Source of the DNA: Psychrobacter sp. JB385
Lineage (GTDB): Bacteria > Pseudomonadota > Gammaproteobacteria > Pseudomonadales > Moraxellaceae
Reading direction: 5' to 3'
NCBI RefSeq assembly: GCF_900163785.1
Contig: NZ_FUKN01000014.1
Coordinates: forward strand, 310,001 to 374,000
Length of the DNA: 64,000 nt
Positions 8,357 through 18,478 of this stretch are shown in pieces. Each line of letters begins with the position of its first letter. Position 1 is the first letter of the stretch. The notes under the pieces are model-generated. The model had not been told where the DNA came from, ran no database searches, and worked only from the letters and a program-made list of their open reading frames with translations. Both the position numbers and the translations under genes were made by a program.

Positions 8357-10561
8357 ATGAGTAGTAAAGCGGTGCAGGACCACGAACAAATGCATTTTCG
8401 AACCTGTAATTTGTGTGAAGCGATGTGCGGTATCGTTATCAAACACGATGGTGACAAAATCATCTCGATTAAGGGTGATAAAGATGACCCGTTCTCACAA
8501 GGATATATTTGCCCAAAAGCAACTGCTTTGCAGGATTTGCATGAAGATCCTGACCGTTTGCGAGGGCCTGTTGAGAGAACGAACGATGGCTGGAAGGAAA
8601 TTAGCTGGCCTGATGCCTTGGACAAAGTCGCGGTCGGCATCAAATTCGTACAGCAAAAACATGGCACAAATACCCTTGGTATCTACCTTGGCAATCCCAA
8701 CGTCCACAACTTGGGCGGGATGTTAACGATTAAGCATTTGCTGGGCAGTATAAAAACCCGAAGCCGCTTTTCTGCGACTTCTATCGATCAGTTGCCCCAT
8801 CACATCGTGAGTATGCATTTATTTGGTCATATGCTGCGTATTCCTGTTCCTGATGTCAATCGCACCCAATATATGCTCATCATAGGCGGTAATCCACTGG
8901 CGTCTAACGGCAGTATCATGACCGCGCCAAATATGCGCCAAAAGCTAAAAGATATCAAAGCACGCGATGGCAAAGTGGTGGTGATCGATCCACGACGTAC
9001 CGAAACCGCAGATATCGCTAGCGAGCATCATTTTATTCGCCCAGCGACAGATGTATTGCTACTATTGGCTATGTTGAACGAAATCTACGCGCAAGGCTAT
9101 GCTGATAAGGCACAGCTTACCAACAATAGAGCAGCGTCATTAGCTCCAGAAATCGAGCGAGTCGCAGACTTTGCCAAAGACTATAGCGCAGAGTCAGTAG
9201 CCAGTATTACGGGTATTGCCGCAGCTGACATCAAACGTATCGTGACAGAGTTTTGTGAAGCACCGAGCGCCGTCTGTTATGGACGTATGGGCGTATCAGT
9301 ACAAGCGTTTGGCTTGTTGAGCCAATATCTGATTATGGTGATAAATATCGTTACTGGGCGCTTAGATGAAGTCGGCGGCTTGATGTTCCCTAACGCGGCG
9401 GTAGATGTGGTCAACAACTCAGGCCCCGGCTATTTTGGCAAGCGTCACAGTCGCGTGAATAATTTGCCTGACTTCAATGGCGATTATCCCGTGGTCGCCA
9501 TGGCAGATGAGATGTTGGTAGAAGGCGAGGGACAGTTAAAAGGATTTATGACGGTTGCAGGCAATCCTGTCTTGAGCACACCCAATGGTGAAAAATTAGA
9601 TACAGCGCTGGCAAACTTAGATTTTATGGTGTCGCTCGATTATTTCATCAATGAAACCAGTCGTCACGCCCATATTATCTTGCCACCCGTCTCGCCATTA
9701 GAGCGCGATCATTACGACGTGACCTTTAATAACTTTGCGGTCCACAATGTCGCCAAATATTCAAACGCCTTGTTTCGTAAACATAAAAAAGCCAAACACG
9801 ATTGGCAGATTTATTTGGAACTAGCAAAGCGCCTTGATAAAAAAGTACCGATGGCTACCAAGGTTGAGCGCCTACTCATCAGTGCTTTGGGACCAAAATT
9901 TATACTTGATCAAGGCCTAAGACGCGGCCCCTATAAAGGCTTGAATTTGAAGAAGCTGAAAAAAAATATACACGGCATGGACTTGGGGCCACTTAAACCA
10001 ATGCTGCCACAAGCGTTAAAGCACAAAGACAAAAAAATTCATTTGAATGTGGATTTTTATCAAGCAGATTTGGCACGGGTCAAAGAGATGATGCAGCAAT
10101 ACAATGATCAAGAGATTTTGCTCATCGGACGTCGCCATGTACGTAGCAATAATTCATGGCTGCACAATAGTTATCGATTGGTCAAAGGTAAGTCGCGTTG
10201 TACGCTAATGCTGCATCCAGAAACGGCAGAGCAGCACGGTATTGTAGACGGGCAAGACGTGAAAGTGACCTCTCGCGTAGGCAGTGTGATCATCGCAGCA
10301 GAGGTGACTGATGAACTGATGCCAGGCGTCGTGAGTATTCCGCATGGCTTTGGTCATGGACGTAAAGGCGTTAAGCAGAAGATTGCGCAAGCGCATGCTG
10401 GTGTGAGTGTCAATGACTTAACAGACGACACTTTGATTGATCAGTTGAGTGGTAATGCCGCCGTTAATGGCGTACCTGTGCAATTAGAGGCGTTGGGTGC
10501 TAACGCAGACGATGTGGCTAATGCGGTATCAGAAAACTCAGTAGATAGTGCAATCGCATAA
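8357..10561 (+). CDS. Molybdopterin-dependent oxidoreductase, substrate unknown
   Basis: 734 residues from the ATG at 8357, fixed by AAGGAG 7 bases upstream; the frame is open to 8258. The N-terminus has the iron-sulfur pattern C17-x2-C20-x3-C24-x27-C52, so a 4Fe-4S cluster is expected. The bis-MGD catalytic core follows (IGGNPLASNG and VVVIDPRRTETA near residues 175-215), with the C-terminal MGD-binding domain (LLIGRRHVRSNNSW near 585, then IPHGFGHG). The usual molybdenum-ligand loop reads RFSATSIDQLPHH near 138-150, with no Cys or selenocysteine as in formate dehydrogenases. No Tat signal and no electron-transfer subunit are nearby, so it is a single cytoplasmic protein of the BisC/Nap-like group. 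Confidence 0.9.
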   Translation: MSSKAVQDHEQMHFRTCNLCEAMCGIVIKHDGDKIISIKGDKDDPFSQGYICPKATALQDLHEDPDRLRGPVERTNDGWKEISWPDALDKVAVGIKFVQQKHGTNTLGIYLGNPNVHNLGGMLTIKHLLGSIKTRSRFSATSIDQLPHHIVSMHLFGHMLRIPVPDVNRTQYMLIIGGNPLASNGSIMTAPNMRQKLKDIKARDGKVVVIDPRRTETADIASEHHFIRPATDVLLLLAMLNEIYAQGYADKAQLTNNRAASLAPEIERVADFAKDYSAESVASITGIAAADIKRIVTEFCEAPSAVCYGRMGVSVQAFGLLSQYLIMVINIVTGRLDEVGGLMFPNAAVDVVNNSGPGYFGKRHSRVNNLPDFNGDYPVVAMADEMLVEGEGQLKGFMTVAGNPVLSTPNGEKLDTALANLDFMVSLDYFINETSRHAHIILPPVSPLERDHYDVTFNNFAVHNVAKYSNALFRKHKKAKHDWQIYLELAKRLDKKVPMATKVERLLISALGPKFILDQGLRRGPYKGLNLKKLKKNIHGMDLGPLKPMLPQALKHKDKKIHLNVDFYQADLARVKEMMQQYNDQEILLIGRRHVRSNNSWLHNSYRLVKGKSRCTLMLHPETAEQHGIVDGQDVKVTSRVGSVIIAAEVTDELMPGVVSIPHGFGHGRKGVKQKIAQAHAGVSVNDLTDDTLIDQLSGNAAVNGVPVQLEALGANADDVANAVSENSVDSAIA

Positions 10562-10580
10562 GTTCAATTTTTTTAAAGTA

Positions 10581-10617
10581 AAAAGCAGGCGCTTACACGA
10601 CGTAAGCGCCTGCTTTT
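10581..10617. terminator. Bidirectional terminator between convergent genes
   Basis: Perfect 16-base stem (AAAAGCAGGCGCTTAC and its complement) with a five-base loop, between the oxidoreductase gene and dadA. Confidence 0.95.
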
Positions 10618-10655
10618 TTATGGAGATAGCTTGGTTATAGTGTTTGGAGATTAAG

Positions 10656-11981
10656 TCAGCTGTTTGTACCCACAAAATCAAAATCAACGTTGGGCGTTTC
10701 GCCTTGTATCAATAAGCTGATGGCTTTTGCAGAGCCGCAAGCATGCGTCCAGCCTAATGTGCCATGCCCCGTATTGAGCCATAGATTATCAAAAGTGGCT
10801 GATGTGTTATGACTGCCATGTTTGACTTGACCACAGTGTGCACGTCCAATCAAAGGTACGTTCGAGGGAGTCATGGGGCGCAGTCCTGTCCAATATTGCA
10901 CCGAGTTTGCGATAATGCCTTTGGGAAATAATTGCTGCACGCGACGAGTAATGGCCTCACAGCGTGTGGCATTTAAGTCTAAATTATAGCCATTAAATTC
11001 TGCTGTCCCTGCCACTCGTAACTTATCACCCAAACGTGAAGTCACCAGCTTAAACTCATCATCAATCAAGCTAACAAAAGGGGCTAAATGCGGCGCTCGT
11101 GGATTGACGGTATAGGTGGCTGAATAGCCCTTTGCTGGAAAAATAGGTACATGAATGTCCAGTGGTTTTAACAGAGGGACGCTATAGCTACCTAACGCGA
11201 CCACATGACTATCAGCCGTGAAAGTCTGCGCATTTTCGCCTTTTGGGCGAATGGTAATACTGTGTATATGAGGTTTTGCAGAGTCAGTATCGGTGTTGAG
11301 TGCCAAGATATCAGTATCATATAAGAACTGTACACCAGCATCAATGCAGCGCTGTGCCAAGCGCTGGGTAAAAAGATGCGCATTACCAGATTCGTCACGG
11401 CTGGTATAGGTCGCTCCAGTGAGCTTATGCGCAATCGGGTAGAGGGCAGGTTCCAAGTTAACGGCATTATTGATATCAATTACATGGCGCTCACAACCAA
11501 GCGCTTGCATGCGCTCAGTGGGTTCAATCGCCGCATCAAACTCCGCTTGGCTGGTATAAAAGTGCATGATACCGCGTGTTTGCTGCTCATACTCGATACC
11601 GATATCGGCGCGTAGCTGTTGTAAGGCATCGCGAGAATACAACCCTAAGCGTACCATTTGCACCAGATTGGCATCGGCGCGATCAGCGCGGCACTCTTGC
11701 AAAAATTGCATGGCCCATTTGAGCTGATCCTTGTCAGCACGCAGACGGAACAGCAACGGCGCGTCTTCTTTAAACAGCCACTTGAGCGCTTTGATCGGGG
11801 TGGCAGGATTGGCCCACGGCGTGGCATGTGAGACGGAGATTTGACCGCCATTGGCAAAGGACGTCTGCATCCCTGCTGCGGACTCACGCTCGATCACGGT
11901 CACATCATAGCCTGCTTGACGTAGATACCACGCGGTGGTCACGCCCACCACGCCTGCTCCGAGTACCGCAATATGTGTCAT
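10656..11981 (-). CDS. dadA: D-amino acid dehydrogenase, FAD-dependent
   Basis: It oxidises D-amino acids, classically D-alanine, passing electrons to the respiratory chain at the inner membrane. The Rossmann motif GAGVVG is at residues 8-13 and IERES ends the second strand. TSFANGGQIS near residue 45 and the C-terminal GHGTLGWTHACGSA block are DadA signatures. The ATG at 11981 has AGAGAA 5 bases upstream; two earlier ATGs (11999 and 12008) have none. The length of about 441 is close to the E. coli enzyme (432). No alanine racemase dadX is beside it; ygfZ lies just upstream on the same strand. Confidence 0.93.
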   Translation of the reverse strand: MTHIAVLGAGVVGVTTAWYLRQAGYDVTVIERESAAGMQTSFANGGQISVSHATPWANPATPIKALKWLFKEDAPLLFRLRADKDQLKWAMQFLQECRADRADANLVQMVRLGLYSRDALQQLRADIGIEYEQQTRGIMHFYTSQAEFDAAIEPTERMQALGCERHVIDINNAVNLEPALYPIAHKLTGATYTSRDESGNAHLFTQRLAQRCIDAGVQFLYDTDILALNTDTDSAKPHIHSITIRPKGENAQTFTADSHVVALGSYSVPLLKPLDIHVPIFPAKGYSATYTVNPRAPHLAPFVSLIDDEFKLVTSRLGDKLRVAGTAEFNGYNLDLNATRCEAITRRVQQLFPKGIIANSVQYWTGLRPMTPSNVPLIGRAHCGQVKHGSHNTSATFDNLWLNTGHGTLGWTHACGSAKAISLLIQGETPNVDFDFVGTNS

Positions 11982-12072
11982 GGGATTCTCTATGCTCATG
12001 TTAATCATGACGGCAGCCGTATATTAGCCTAACCTCACCGTTGCTGCGCCGCCTATCTGTTTCAGCTTGCTT

Positions 12073-12825
12073 TTACTTTGGGCGCGCAACATCTACCTGT
12101 AGTGCTGCTGGCAAGTCCAGTATGCTAAGCGTGCTTTCTGCCAACTGTTCAGGACGAGCAACGACAAGGGCAGTAAAGCCATTGCCATTTTCCATCGCAT
12201 TGACCACTTGGATTTTGTCTAGCTTGTCGCCTGCTGCTGGCACCACGTCGCTATCTTTTACGTAATGTAAAAATGCTTTTGGCGCAGATTTAAAATAAAT
12301 GCGGGCAATGACTTCTTGACCCAAGTAGCAGCCTTTATCATAGTCCATGCCGCCGCGTTGATGCAGACGCAGCTCTTGCGGTTGGAACTCGCCTTGAGTC
12401 GCAGCGACAATCCAATAGTTACCAGTCGCTAGGCTGCACGCCATCCAAGCCTCAGTATCTTCAGCGGTATTGTGGTCGTCCTTATGACTAAAGGTTGGTT
12501 CGTCTGCTAACACACACGGATAAATCGCGATCGACTCGCTGGTATCAAATTTAGAAAACGCGCCAAACTTTTTTAAATGAGCTTGTAAGGCATCTGCACA
12601 ATCGCTGCTGATGACCACATCGTAGTGCTTTTCGGCTTGTTTCTTAATCCAAATACCAAATTCGATCCGACCTTTTAGATTACAAATAGCCGCTGCTTGA
12701 TAGCTAAGCCCAAGTTTGGTGACATCGCAGGTCAATTGCCCTTGCAAGAATTTTTCGGCATCCTCGCCTTGCATGGTCAACTGTGAAAACTGCGGCAAGG
12801 CTGAGGGGTTCGGAGATTGTGTCAT
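12073..12825 (-). CDS. ygfZ: Folate-binding iron-sulfur maturation protein YgfZ
   Basis: A GcvT-fold protein that helps assemble or repair certain 4Fe-4S enzymes using tetrahydrofolate. The diagnostic motif KGCYLGQEVIAR spans residues 164-175, including the conserved C166. The N-terminal QGQLTCDV segment near 28-35 is also typical. At 250 residues it is somewhat shorter than the E. coli protein (326). AAGGA lies 8 bases before the ATG. The stop is 91 bases from the dadA start, so they may be co-transcribed. Confidence 0.92.
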   Translation of the reverse strand: MTQSPNPSALPQFSQLTMQGEDAEKFLQGQLTCDVTKLGLSYQAAAICNLKGRIEFGIWIKKQAEKHYDVVISSDCADALQAHLKKFGAFSKFDTSESIAIYPCVLADEPTFSHKDDHNTAEDTEAWMACSLATGNYWIVAATQGEFQPQELRLHQRGGMDYDKGCYLGQEVIARIYFKSAPKAFLHYVKDSDVVPAAGDKLDKIQVVNAMENGNGFTALVVARPEQLAESTLSILDLPAALQVDVARPK

Positions 12826-13151
12826 TGTTATTATCCTTCTGCTGAATGCTTAAAATATAGAGATGAAATCGAAGCGATAAAAATTATAGGTACGCTTTAA
12901 TATAGACGCTGTTGTTACTTACCATGTCACTGACAGAATGCGCGCGTATAAATTGATATAAGGTTAAGAAGAGTACCACAAAAATGATGTCACAAAAACG
13001 TCATCAATAAGTGGGGCGCTTAAGTGTGGGTTAAGCATTAAATTGGGCGTAGTGCGGCATTTTCAACGGTACAAATTGGTTAAAAATGGCGAGTTACGGT
13101 ACAATGTTCGCTCTACAATAAACCCAACGTCTGATGACTGCCGAGGATATG
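12826..13151. other. Divergent intergenic region, ygfZ/phnA
   Basis: No gene seen in 326 bases. It contains the phnA promoter listed separately and presumably the ygfZ promoter, which I could not place. Confidence 0.4.
13076..13105 (+). promoter_or_regulatory. Probable phnA promoter
   Basis: TTGGTT at 13076-13081 and TACAAT at 13100-13105, 18 bases apart, about 47 bases before the chosen start codon. Confidence 0.5.
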
Positions 13152-13505
13152 ATGAGCTTACCAAATTGCCCGAAATGTGATGCTGAATATACGTATGAAG
13201 ATGGTGCGTTACTGGTATGTCCGATGTGCGCTCACGAGTGGACAGCAGCTGAGACGGATGCGGCGCAAGCGGAAGAGCAAGATGCTGTGATTCGCGATGC
13301 CGTTGGCAACGAGCTACAGGATGGCGATGCCGTTACGGTCATTAAAGACCTAAAGGTCAAAGGCTCTTCACTTGTCATTAAAGTCGGGACTAAAGCAAAA
13401 AGTATCCGCCTATTGCCAGACGCAACCGATGGTCACGATATTGATTGTAAACTCGATGGCTATGGCCCAATGAAACTTAAATCTTCTGTCGTCAAAAAAG
13501 CGTAA
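13152..13505 (+). CDS. PhnA/YjdM family zinc-ribbon protein
   Basis: 117 residues from the ATG at 13152, where GAGGA is 4 bases upstream; in-frame starts at 13134 and 13149 fit less well, and the family begins MSLP-CPKC. Two CxxC knuckles (C6/C9 and C23/C26) form the N-terminal zinc ribbon. The rest is the PhnA beta domain ([15 protein letters not shown], then [15 protein letters not shown]). Despite the phosphonate-linked name, no phn genes are nearby and the function is not established. hemL follows after about 105 bases. Confidence 0.92.
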   Translation: MSLPNCPKCDAEYTYEDGALLVCPMCAHEWTAAETDAAQAEEQDAVIRDAVGNELQDGDAVTVIKDLKVKGSSLVIKVGTKAKSIRLLPDATDGHDIDCKLDGYGPMKLKSSVVKKA

Positions 13506-13611
13506 ATTGTAAAAATGTCTTGAAAGATTCGATAATAAACAAATATAAGACTGACGACATTTAAAAAATACAGAACTTACAGAATACAGAACCTATAAAT
13601 AGAGAGTAGCT

Positions 13612-14913
13612 ATGAGTACTAAAAACGAACAGCTCTTTGCACAAGCCCGCAAGCATATCCCAGGTGGTGTGAATTCACCCGTCCGCGCCTTTGCAGGGGT
13701 CGGTGGTACGCCAATCTTTATGCACCGCGCCAACGGCAGCAAGATTTATGATACCGAAGACAATGCTTATATCGATTATGTGGGCTCTTGGGGCCCAATG
13801 ATTTTGGGTCATGCCCATCCAAAAGTCATCGACGCGGTAAAAAAAGCGGCCGATGATGGCTTGAGCTTTGGAACACCAACGCCGTTTGAAACGACGGTTG
13901 CTGATAAGATTTGTGACATCGTCCCGAGCGTTGAGATGATTCGCATGACCAGCTCTGGTACAGAAGCGACTATGAGCGCGATTCGTTTAGCACGCGGTTA
14001 TACTCAGCGTGACAAAATCGTCAAGTTTGAAGGTTGCTATCATGGCCATTCGGACAGTCTGCTCGTGAAAGCAGGCTCAGGGATGCTTGATATCGGCGAA
14101 CCAACCTCGAAAGGCGTTCCAGCCGATTTTGCGAAGCACACCATTACGATTCCTTATAATGATCCGCAAGCGATCAAAGACTGCTTTGAAAAATGGGGTG
14201 ATGAGATCGCTTGCGTGATCTTAGAGCCAATTGCTGGCAACATGAACATGATCATTCCAGCGCAAGAATTTCATGATACATTGCGTACCCAATGTACTGA
14301 GCATGGCGCAGTATTGATTTTTGATGAAGTCATGACAGGATTCCGCGTGGGTCTTGGCGGCGCGCAAGCATATTTTGGTATCACGCCTGATTTGACCTGT
14401 TTTGGCAAAATCATCGGTGCAGGTCTACCAGTTGGTGCGTTTGGCGGTAAAGAAGAAATCATGTCCTGTATCGCACCGCTTGGTGGCGTTTATCAAGCGG
14501 GTACGCTATCAGGTAACCCACTTGCGATGCGTGCTGGTATTGCGATGTTTGAAGACTTAACAGCAGAAGGCTTTTATGAAGACTTAGCTGCCAAAGTCGA
14601 TCATTTGGTCGATGGTTTCCAAGCGGCGGCGGATAAGCATGGCATCAATCTGCGCACCAATAAATTGGGCGGCATGTTTGGTATGTTCTTTGTCAAAGAC
14701 GCTGATACCAAAACCCCAAGTAACTTTGATGATGTGACAGAGTGCGACATGGAGGTGTTCAATACGTTCTTCCACGGTATGTTAGATCGCGGTATTTACC
14801 TAGCGCCGTCTGCGTATGAAGCGGGCTTTATGTCGATTAAGCACAGTAATGAAGATATCGATGCGTCGATTAGTGCTGCTGATGAGATATTTGCAGAGAT
14901 GGCAAAGCGTTAG
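13612..14913 (+). CDS. hemL: Glutamate-1-semialdehyde 2,1-aminomutase
   Basis: It converts glutamate-1-semialdehyde to 5-aminolevulinate, the second step of the C5 haem pathway. The first enzyme, HemA, is encoded at 34.3 kb. The 433 residues begin [27 protein letters not shown], with the PLP lysine in [16 protein letters not shown] (K266, matching E. coli K265). [16 protein letters not shown] near residue 121 and HGHSDS near 143 are cofactor-binding segments. GAGAG precedes the ATG and a strong hairpin follows the stop. Confidence 0.98.
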   Translation: MSTKNEQLFAQARKHIPGGVNSPVRAFAGVGGTPIFMHRANGSKIYDTEDNAYIDYVGSWGPMILGHAHPKVIDAVKKAADDGLSFGTPTPFETTVADKICDIVPSVEMIRMTSSGTEATMSAIRLARGYTQRDKIVKFEGCYHGHSDSLLVKAGSGMLDIGEPTSKGVPADFAKHTITIPYNDPQAIKDCFEKWGDEIACVILEPIAGNMNMIIPAQEFHDTLRTQCTEHGAVLIFDEVMTGFRVGLGGAQAYFGITPDLTCFGKIIGAGLPVGAFGGKEEIMSCIAPLGGVYQAGTLSGNPLAMRAGIAMFEDLTAEGFYEDLAAKVDHLVDGFQAAADKHGINLRTNKLGGMFGMFFVKDADTKTPSNFDDVTECDMEVFNTFFHGMLDRGIYLAPSAYEAGFMSIKHSNEDIDASISAADEIFAEMAKR

Positions 14914-14962
14914 TTTGACCGCTCAATGCTATTTTTTTAAAAGTAAGTGGTTTTAAACCATG

Positions 14963-15000
14963 ACCAGCACCAGTAACTCCCTTACTGTGCTGGTTTTTTT
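14963..15000. terminator. Terminator of hemL, overlapping the end of the DUF962 gene
   Basis: ACCAGCA-C-CAGTAA pairs with TTACTG-TGCTGGT around a five-base loop, then T8 on the plus strand. The right arm overlaps the last codons of the convergent gene. Confidence 0.85.
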
Positions 15001-15416
15001 CTGGCTCTGTCGTATTTGCGATCTTTTAGACTCAAATTGCCACGTAGCACATCACTATACATGTGAAAGTCGCTGGCAAAGCTTTTGAGTGGAAACTTAA
15101 ACGAGGCCGGTTTGTTTTTTTCAAAGAAAAAATGACCGACCCAAGCGCAAGCATAGCCAGCAGCGATGCCTTTTAATAAAGGCGCTGGAGAACGGTCTTT
15201 GACAGATTTTGCTAAACCCAATAGACCAAAGCTGCTGCCAGCAAAATGCAAACGGCGGCAGGCCATGTTTTGATGCTCATTCAAATAAAAGTCGTAAAAA
15301 TTCTGTTTTATCGAAGGATCGGCTTTTATAAGGTCTGTTTCGGCAGTCTTGCTGGTGTAATCGTCAGTCTGAGTGACTGCGGTTTCGGTTGAAAGCGATG
15401 TGTCATTAAGCGTCAT
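14982..15416 (-). CDS. DUF962/Mpo1-like small membrane protein
   Basis: 144 residues. After a 35-residue charged N-terminus comes the DUF962 signature: FYDFYLNEHQNMACRRLHF, a short hydrophobic segment, then GYACAWVGHFFFEKNKPASF and SFASDFHMYSDVL. The yeast relative Mpo1 is an iron-dependent dioxygenase acting on 2-hydroxy fatty acids; conserved histidines here (EH, HF, GHFFFE) are compatible, but bacterial function is unproved. AAGGA lies 8 bases before the ATG. Confidence 0.88.
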   Translation of the reverse strand: MTLNDTSLSTETAVTQTDDYTSKTAETDLIKADPSIKQNFYDFYLNEHQNMACRRLHFAGSSFGLLGLAKSVKDRSPAPLLKGIAAGYACAWVGHFFFEKNKPASFKFPLKSFASDFHMYSDVLRGNLSLKDRKYDRARKKPAQ

Positions 15417-15816
15417 GGTTTAGCATCCTTGCTAGTCATTTATTATATATCACGTATGATGTACCCATTTATATGGCAATCAAAACACATTTACGTAGAT
15501 ATTATGGCGGCTTTTATCTTTACTTTATATTTATAAATACCCAGTAAGTAACTGTTATATATTATAATTTTCTTAAATTTTAATGTAGCAGACCAACCTT
15601 GTGAATACAAGTCACAGATGCGCCGCATGCGTCTATTATTTCAGCAATGGTATGTTTGTCCTGATGTACCAGTCTTGTGTCTCTTGCCAGTTTTTGGCAT
15701 AAATGCTTTAATGGTGGCAATTACATCGGTTCGCATAAATGTCATGTTTTCTGCCCGTGTAATTTCTATCTGTTCTTTGTCTCATTTTTAACCCCTCTTT
15801 TTCCTATTTATCTGAC
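15417..15816. other. Intergenic region upstream of ppx
   Basis: 400 bases between divergent genes. AT-rich near 15440-15580, otherwise featureless; no gene or RNA recognised. Confidence 0.35.
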
Positions 15817-17361
15817 ATGGTAACGATTTCTCCTATGCCTATTGACTATCTTAAAAATCCACCTCTCACTGACGATGAGATGATGGCAGCTATCGATATC
15901 GGTTCCAACAGTTTTCATTTGGCCATTGCTCGTCTTGATCATGGTGAGGTGAGAAAAGTAGTTTCTATGTCTGAGAAAGTTCAGCTGGCGGCTGGACTGG
16001 ACGAAAATAATATCTTAAGTGCGGCCGCTGAAAAGCGTGGTCTTGAATGCTTAAGCCGTTTTGTGGCACGCTTGGATTCGGTGCCGCCAGAACGCCTTCG
16101 GGTGGTAGCGACGAACGCGCTACGACAAGCCAAAAACTCCAACGAGTTTATTGCTCATGCCAATAAAATTTTGCCAAAGCCCATCGAGATTATTGCAGGG
16201 CGTGAAGAGGCGCGATTGATTTATTTGGGCGTCTCTCACACCAATGCCAGTAGCGACAAGCGCTTGGTCATTGATATCGGGGGCGGTTCAACAGAATTTA
16301 TCATCGGTCAAGGATTCGATCCGCTATTGACCGAAAGCTTACAAATGGGTTGTGTGGCTTTTACGCAAAAGTATTTTGCGGATGGTCAAATTACCAAAGA
16401 AGCCTTTACCAAAGCCATGTCAGGGGCGCGCAAAGAAGTGCTCGCTATCAATGGTCGTTACCAAAAAATGGGCTGGACCAGTGTGGTTGGGTCTAGTGGT
16501 ACCATTAAAGCAGTACGCAACGTTTTGGTATCCAAAGGCTGGGCCGATGAGCAAGAATGCATCACCTATAAGGGCGTTAAAAACCTCGAAAAATTACTGC
16601 TAAAAGCAGGTCATGTTGATAATATTGATCTAGAAGGGGTCAAAGAACACCGCAAAGCCATCTTTCCGGCAGGCGTGGCAGTACTGCGTGCTTTGATGCA
16701 AGTATTGGGTATCGATACCATCAGTTATTCGGACGGGGCCTTACGTGAAGGCGTCATGTATGACATGCTTGGACGCTTTGCGAGCGAAGATGTGCGTGAC
16801 CGTAGTGTGCTCGCCCTCATCAAGCGGTATTCAGGTGACAAAAAACAAGCCAAACAAGTGGTAAAAACCAGCCGTGCTTTGTTTAAGCAAGTGAAAAAAA
16901 GGTTGCTGCTGAGTAGTGATGATGGGGATTTGCTCAGACGTGCCGCGTTCTTGCATGAGATTGGCCTTGCGATCAGTCACAGCAGCTATCATAAGCACAG
17001 TGCTTATTTGCTTGAGTATTCAGATATTCCAGGGTTTTCGCAAGTTGACCAAAAGCGTATGGCTCAGCTGATGCTCAATCATCGTCGTAAGCTCAAAGCA
17101 GATATGCTAGAGCAAACTTATAACATCGGTGGTGATCAGCTCGTTTATTTGTGTCTACTGCTGCGTCTTGCGGTGCTGGCACATCACAGCCGTAGCGATC
17201 AGGAGTTACCAGAGCTAAAACTAGACATCATCGAAGATAATTGCTGGCAAATCACGGTGGCCAATAATAGTGAACACTACGCGTTTTTGCTGCCTGACCT
17301 TTATACTGAGGTTGACCAGTTCGCTAAGTGGGGCGTGAAGCTAAGCATTGTTGCTGCTTAA
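15817..17361 (+). CDS. ppx: Ppx/GppA family exopolyphosphatase
   Basis: It should hydrolyse terminal phosphates of inorganic polyphosphate or the gamma phosphate of pppGpp; sequence alone does not separate the two. The actin-like ATPase fold shows AAIDIGSNSFHLAI near residue 25 and VIDIGGGSTEFIIG near 155, and VVGSSGTIKAV near 225. The C-terminal half (from about 320) is the HD-like helical domain, with LHEIGLAISHSSYHKHSAY. At 514 residues it is full length. The start is uncertain: ATGs at 15817 and 15835 both lack a good ribosome binding site. Confidence 0.92.
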   Translation: MVTISPMPIDYLKNPPLTDDEMMAAIDIGSNSFHLAIARLDHGEVRKVVSMSEKVQLAAGLDENNILSAAAEKRGLECLSRFVARLDSVPPERLRVVATNALRQAKNSNEFIAHANKILPKPIEIIAGREEARLIYLGVSHTNASSDKRLVIDIGGGSTEFIIGQGFDPLLTESLQMGCVAFTQKYFADGQITKEAFTKAMSGARKEVLAINGRYQKMGWTSVVGSSGTIKAVRNVLVSKGWADEQECITYKGVKNLEKLLLKAGHVDNIDLEGVKEHRKAIFPAGVAVLRALMQVLGIDTISYSDGALREGVMYDMLGRFASEDVRDRSVLALIKRYSGDKKQAKQVVKTSRALFKQVKKRLLLSSDDGDLLRRAAFLHEIGLAISHSSYHKHSAYLLEYSDIPGFSQVDQKRMAQLMLNHRRKLKADMLEQTYNIGGDQLVYLCLLLRLAVLAHHSRSDQELPELKLDIIEDNCWQITVANNSEHYAFLLPDLYTEVDQFAKWGVKLSIVAA

Positions 17362-17547
17362 AACGATAGGCGGTTACTATTGTAATGAGGGCGTTAAAGA
17401 TTAACGTAACAAAAGCTGCTTTGTCAGTAATGCCATGCCAAATAAGATGTGCTACTATAGCTTCTATTGAGTTTACAACTGTACTTTCATTATCTATATA
17501 TAGATAACGATACCATTATTATGTATAACGATTAAAGGGAAGCGTCT

Positions 17548-18351
17548 ATGAGCACTGTCTGGGATAGTGTGCAGCTTGCACGACATGCCAAGCGTCCATT
17601 ATTTATGGACTATGTTAATCAGCTATTTACTGAATTTGATGAGTTGCATGGCGACCGTGCTTATGCTGATGATAAAGCCATTTTGGGCGGGCTTGCGCGC
17701 TTCGATGGCAAACCTGTGATGGTCATCGGTCAACACCGTGGTCGCAGCACGCGTGAGCGTATTGCTCATAACTTCGGTATGGCAAACCCTGAAGGGTATC
17801 GCAAAGTGATTCGTTTGGTCAAAATGGCTGAGCGTTTTGACATTCCGGTGATGACGTTTGTGGATACCCAAGGGGCCTATCCGGGTATTGGTGCTGAAGA
17901 GCGTGGACAAGCGCAAGCGATTGCCGAAAGTATTGCCGTGTTTTCTAGCCTAAAAGTGCCTATTATCGTAACCATCATCGGTGAAGGTGGCTCAGGTGGT
18001 GCCTTGGCGATTGGGGTAGGTGACAAAGCCAATATGCTACAAAACAGCATCTATTCGGTCATCTCTCCTGAAGGTTGTGCCTCTATCTTGTGGAAAACCG
18101 CGGAAAAAGCACAAGATGCCAGTGAAGCGTTGAAACTGAATGCGATCAATCTGCATCAGATGGGTTTGATTGATGCCGTTATCGACGAAGGGGAAGGGGC
18201 TCATATTCAGCCGCAACCTGTCATGAATGCTCTAAAGGCGCTGATTGCTGAGCAACTGGATGAGATTAAAGATTTGGATGCTCAAGAGCGTTGTGATTTA
18301 CGCTACGAGAAGCTGAAGTCTTTTAACTCAGATGTGATGTTACCTTGCTAG
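17548..18351 (+). CDS. accA: Acetyl-CoA carboxylase carboxyltransferase alpha subunit, short form
   Basis: Half of the carboxyltransferase that makes malonyl-CoA for fatty-acid synthesis; partner AccD is not in the window. The 267 residues begin at the segment aligning with about residue 60 of the 319-residue E. coli protein ([12 protein letters not shown]). The catalytic core is complete: [43 protein letters not shown] and [11 protein letters not shown]. The start is well supported by AGGGAAG before the ATG, so the N-terminal helical region is truly missing. I recall other Moraxellaceae having a short AccA. DTQGAYPG replaces the common DTPGAYPG. Confidence 0.96.
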   Translation: MSTVWDSVQLARHAKRPLFMDYVNQLFTEFDELHGDRAYADDKAILGGLARFDGKPVMVIGQHRGRSTRERIAHNFGMANPEGYRKVIRLVKMAERFDIPVMTFVDTQGAYPGIGAEERGQAQAIAESIAVFSSLKVPIIVTIIGEGGSGGALAIGVGDKANMLQNSIYSVISPEGCASILWKTAEKAQDASEALKLNAINLHQMGLIDAVIDEGEGAHIQPQPVMNALKALIAEQLDEIKDLDAQERCDLRYEKLKSFNSDVMLPC

Positions 18352-18400
18352 TTTGAGATCGTGCTTTTAATATAAGAGCGCCAAGCTTAATGCTAAAATA

Positions 18401-18430
18401 AAAACGTGTCATTTAATGGCACGTTTTTTT
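18401..18430 (+). terminator. Terminator after accA
   Basis: 11-base stem with one G-T pair (AAAACGTGTCA with TGGCACGTTTT), then T7. Confidence 0.85.
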
Positions 18431-18478
18431 ATGTCCGTAAGCTATATTCATATGACCATCAAATAAGCAGGGTTGACT

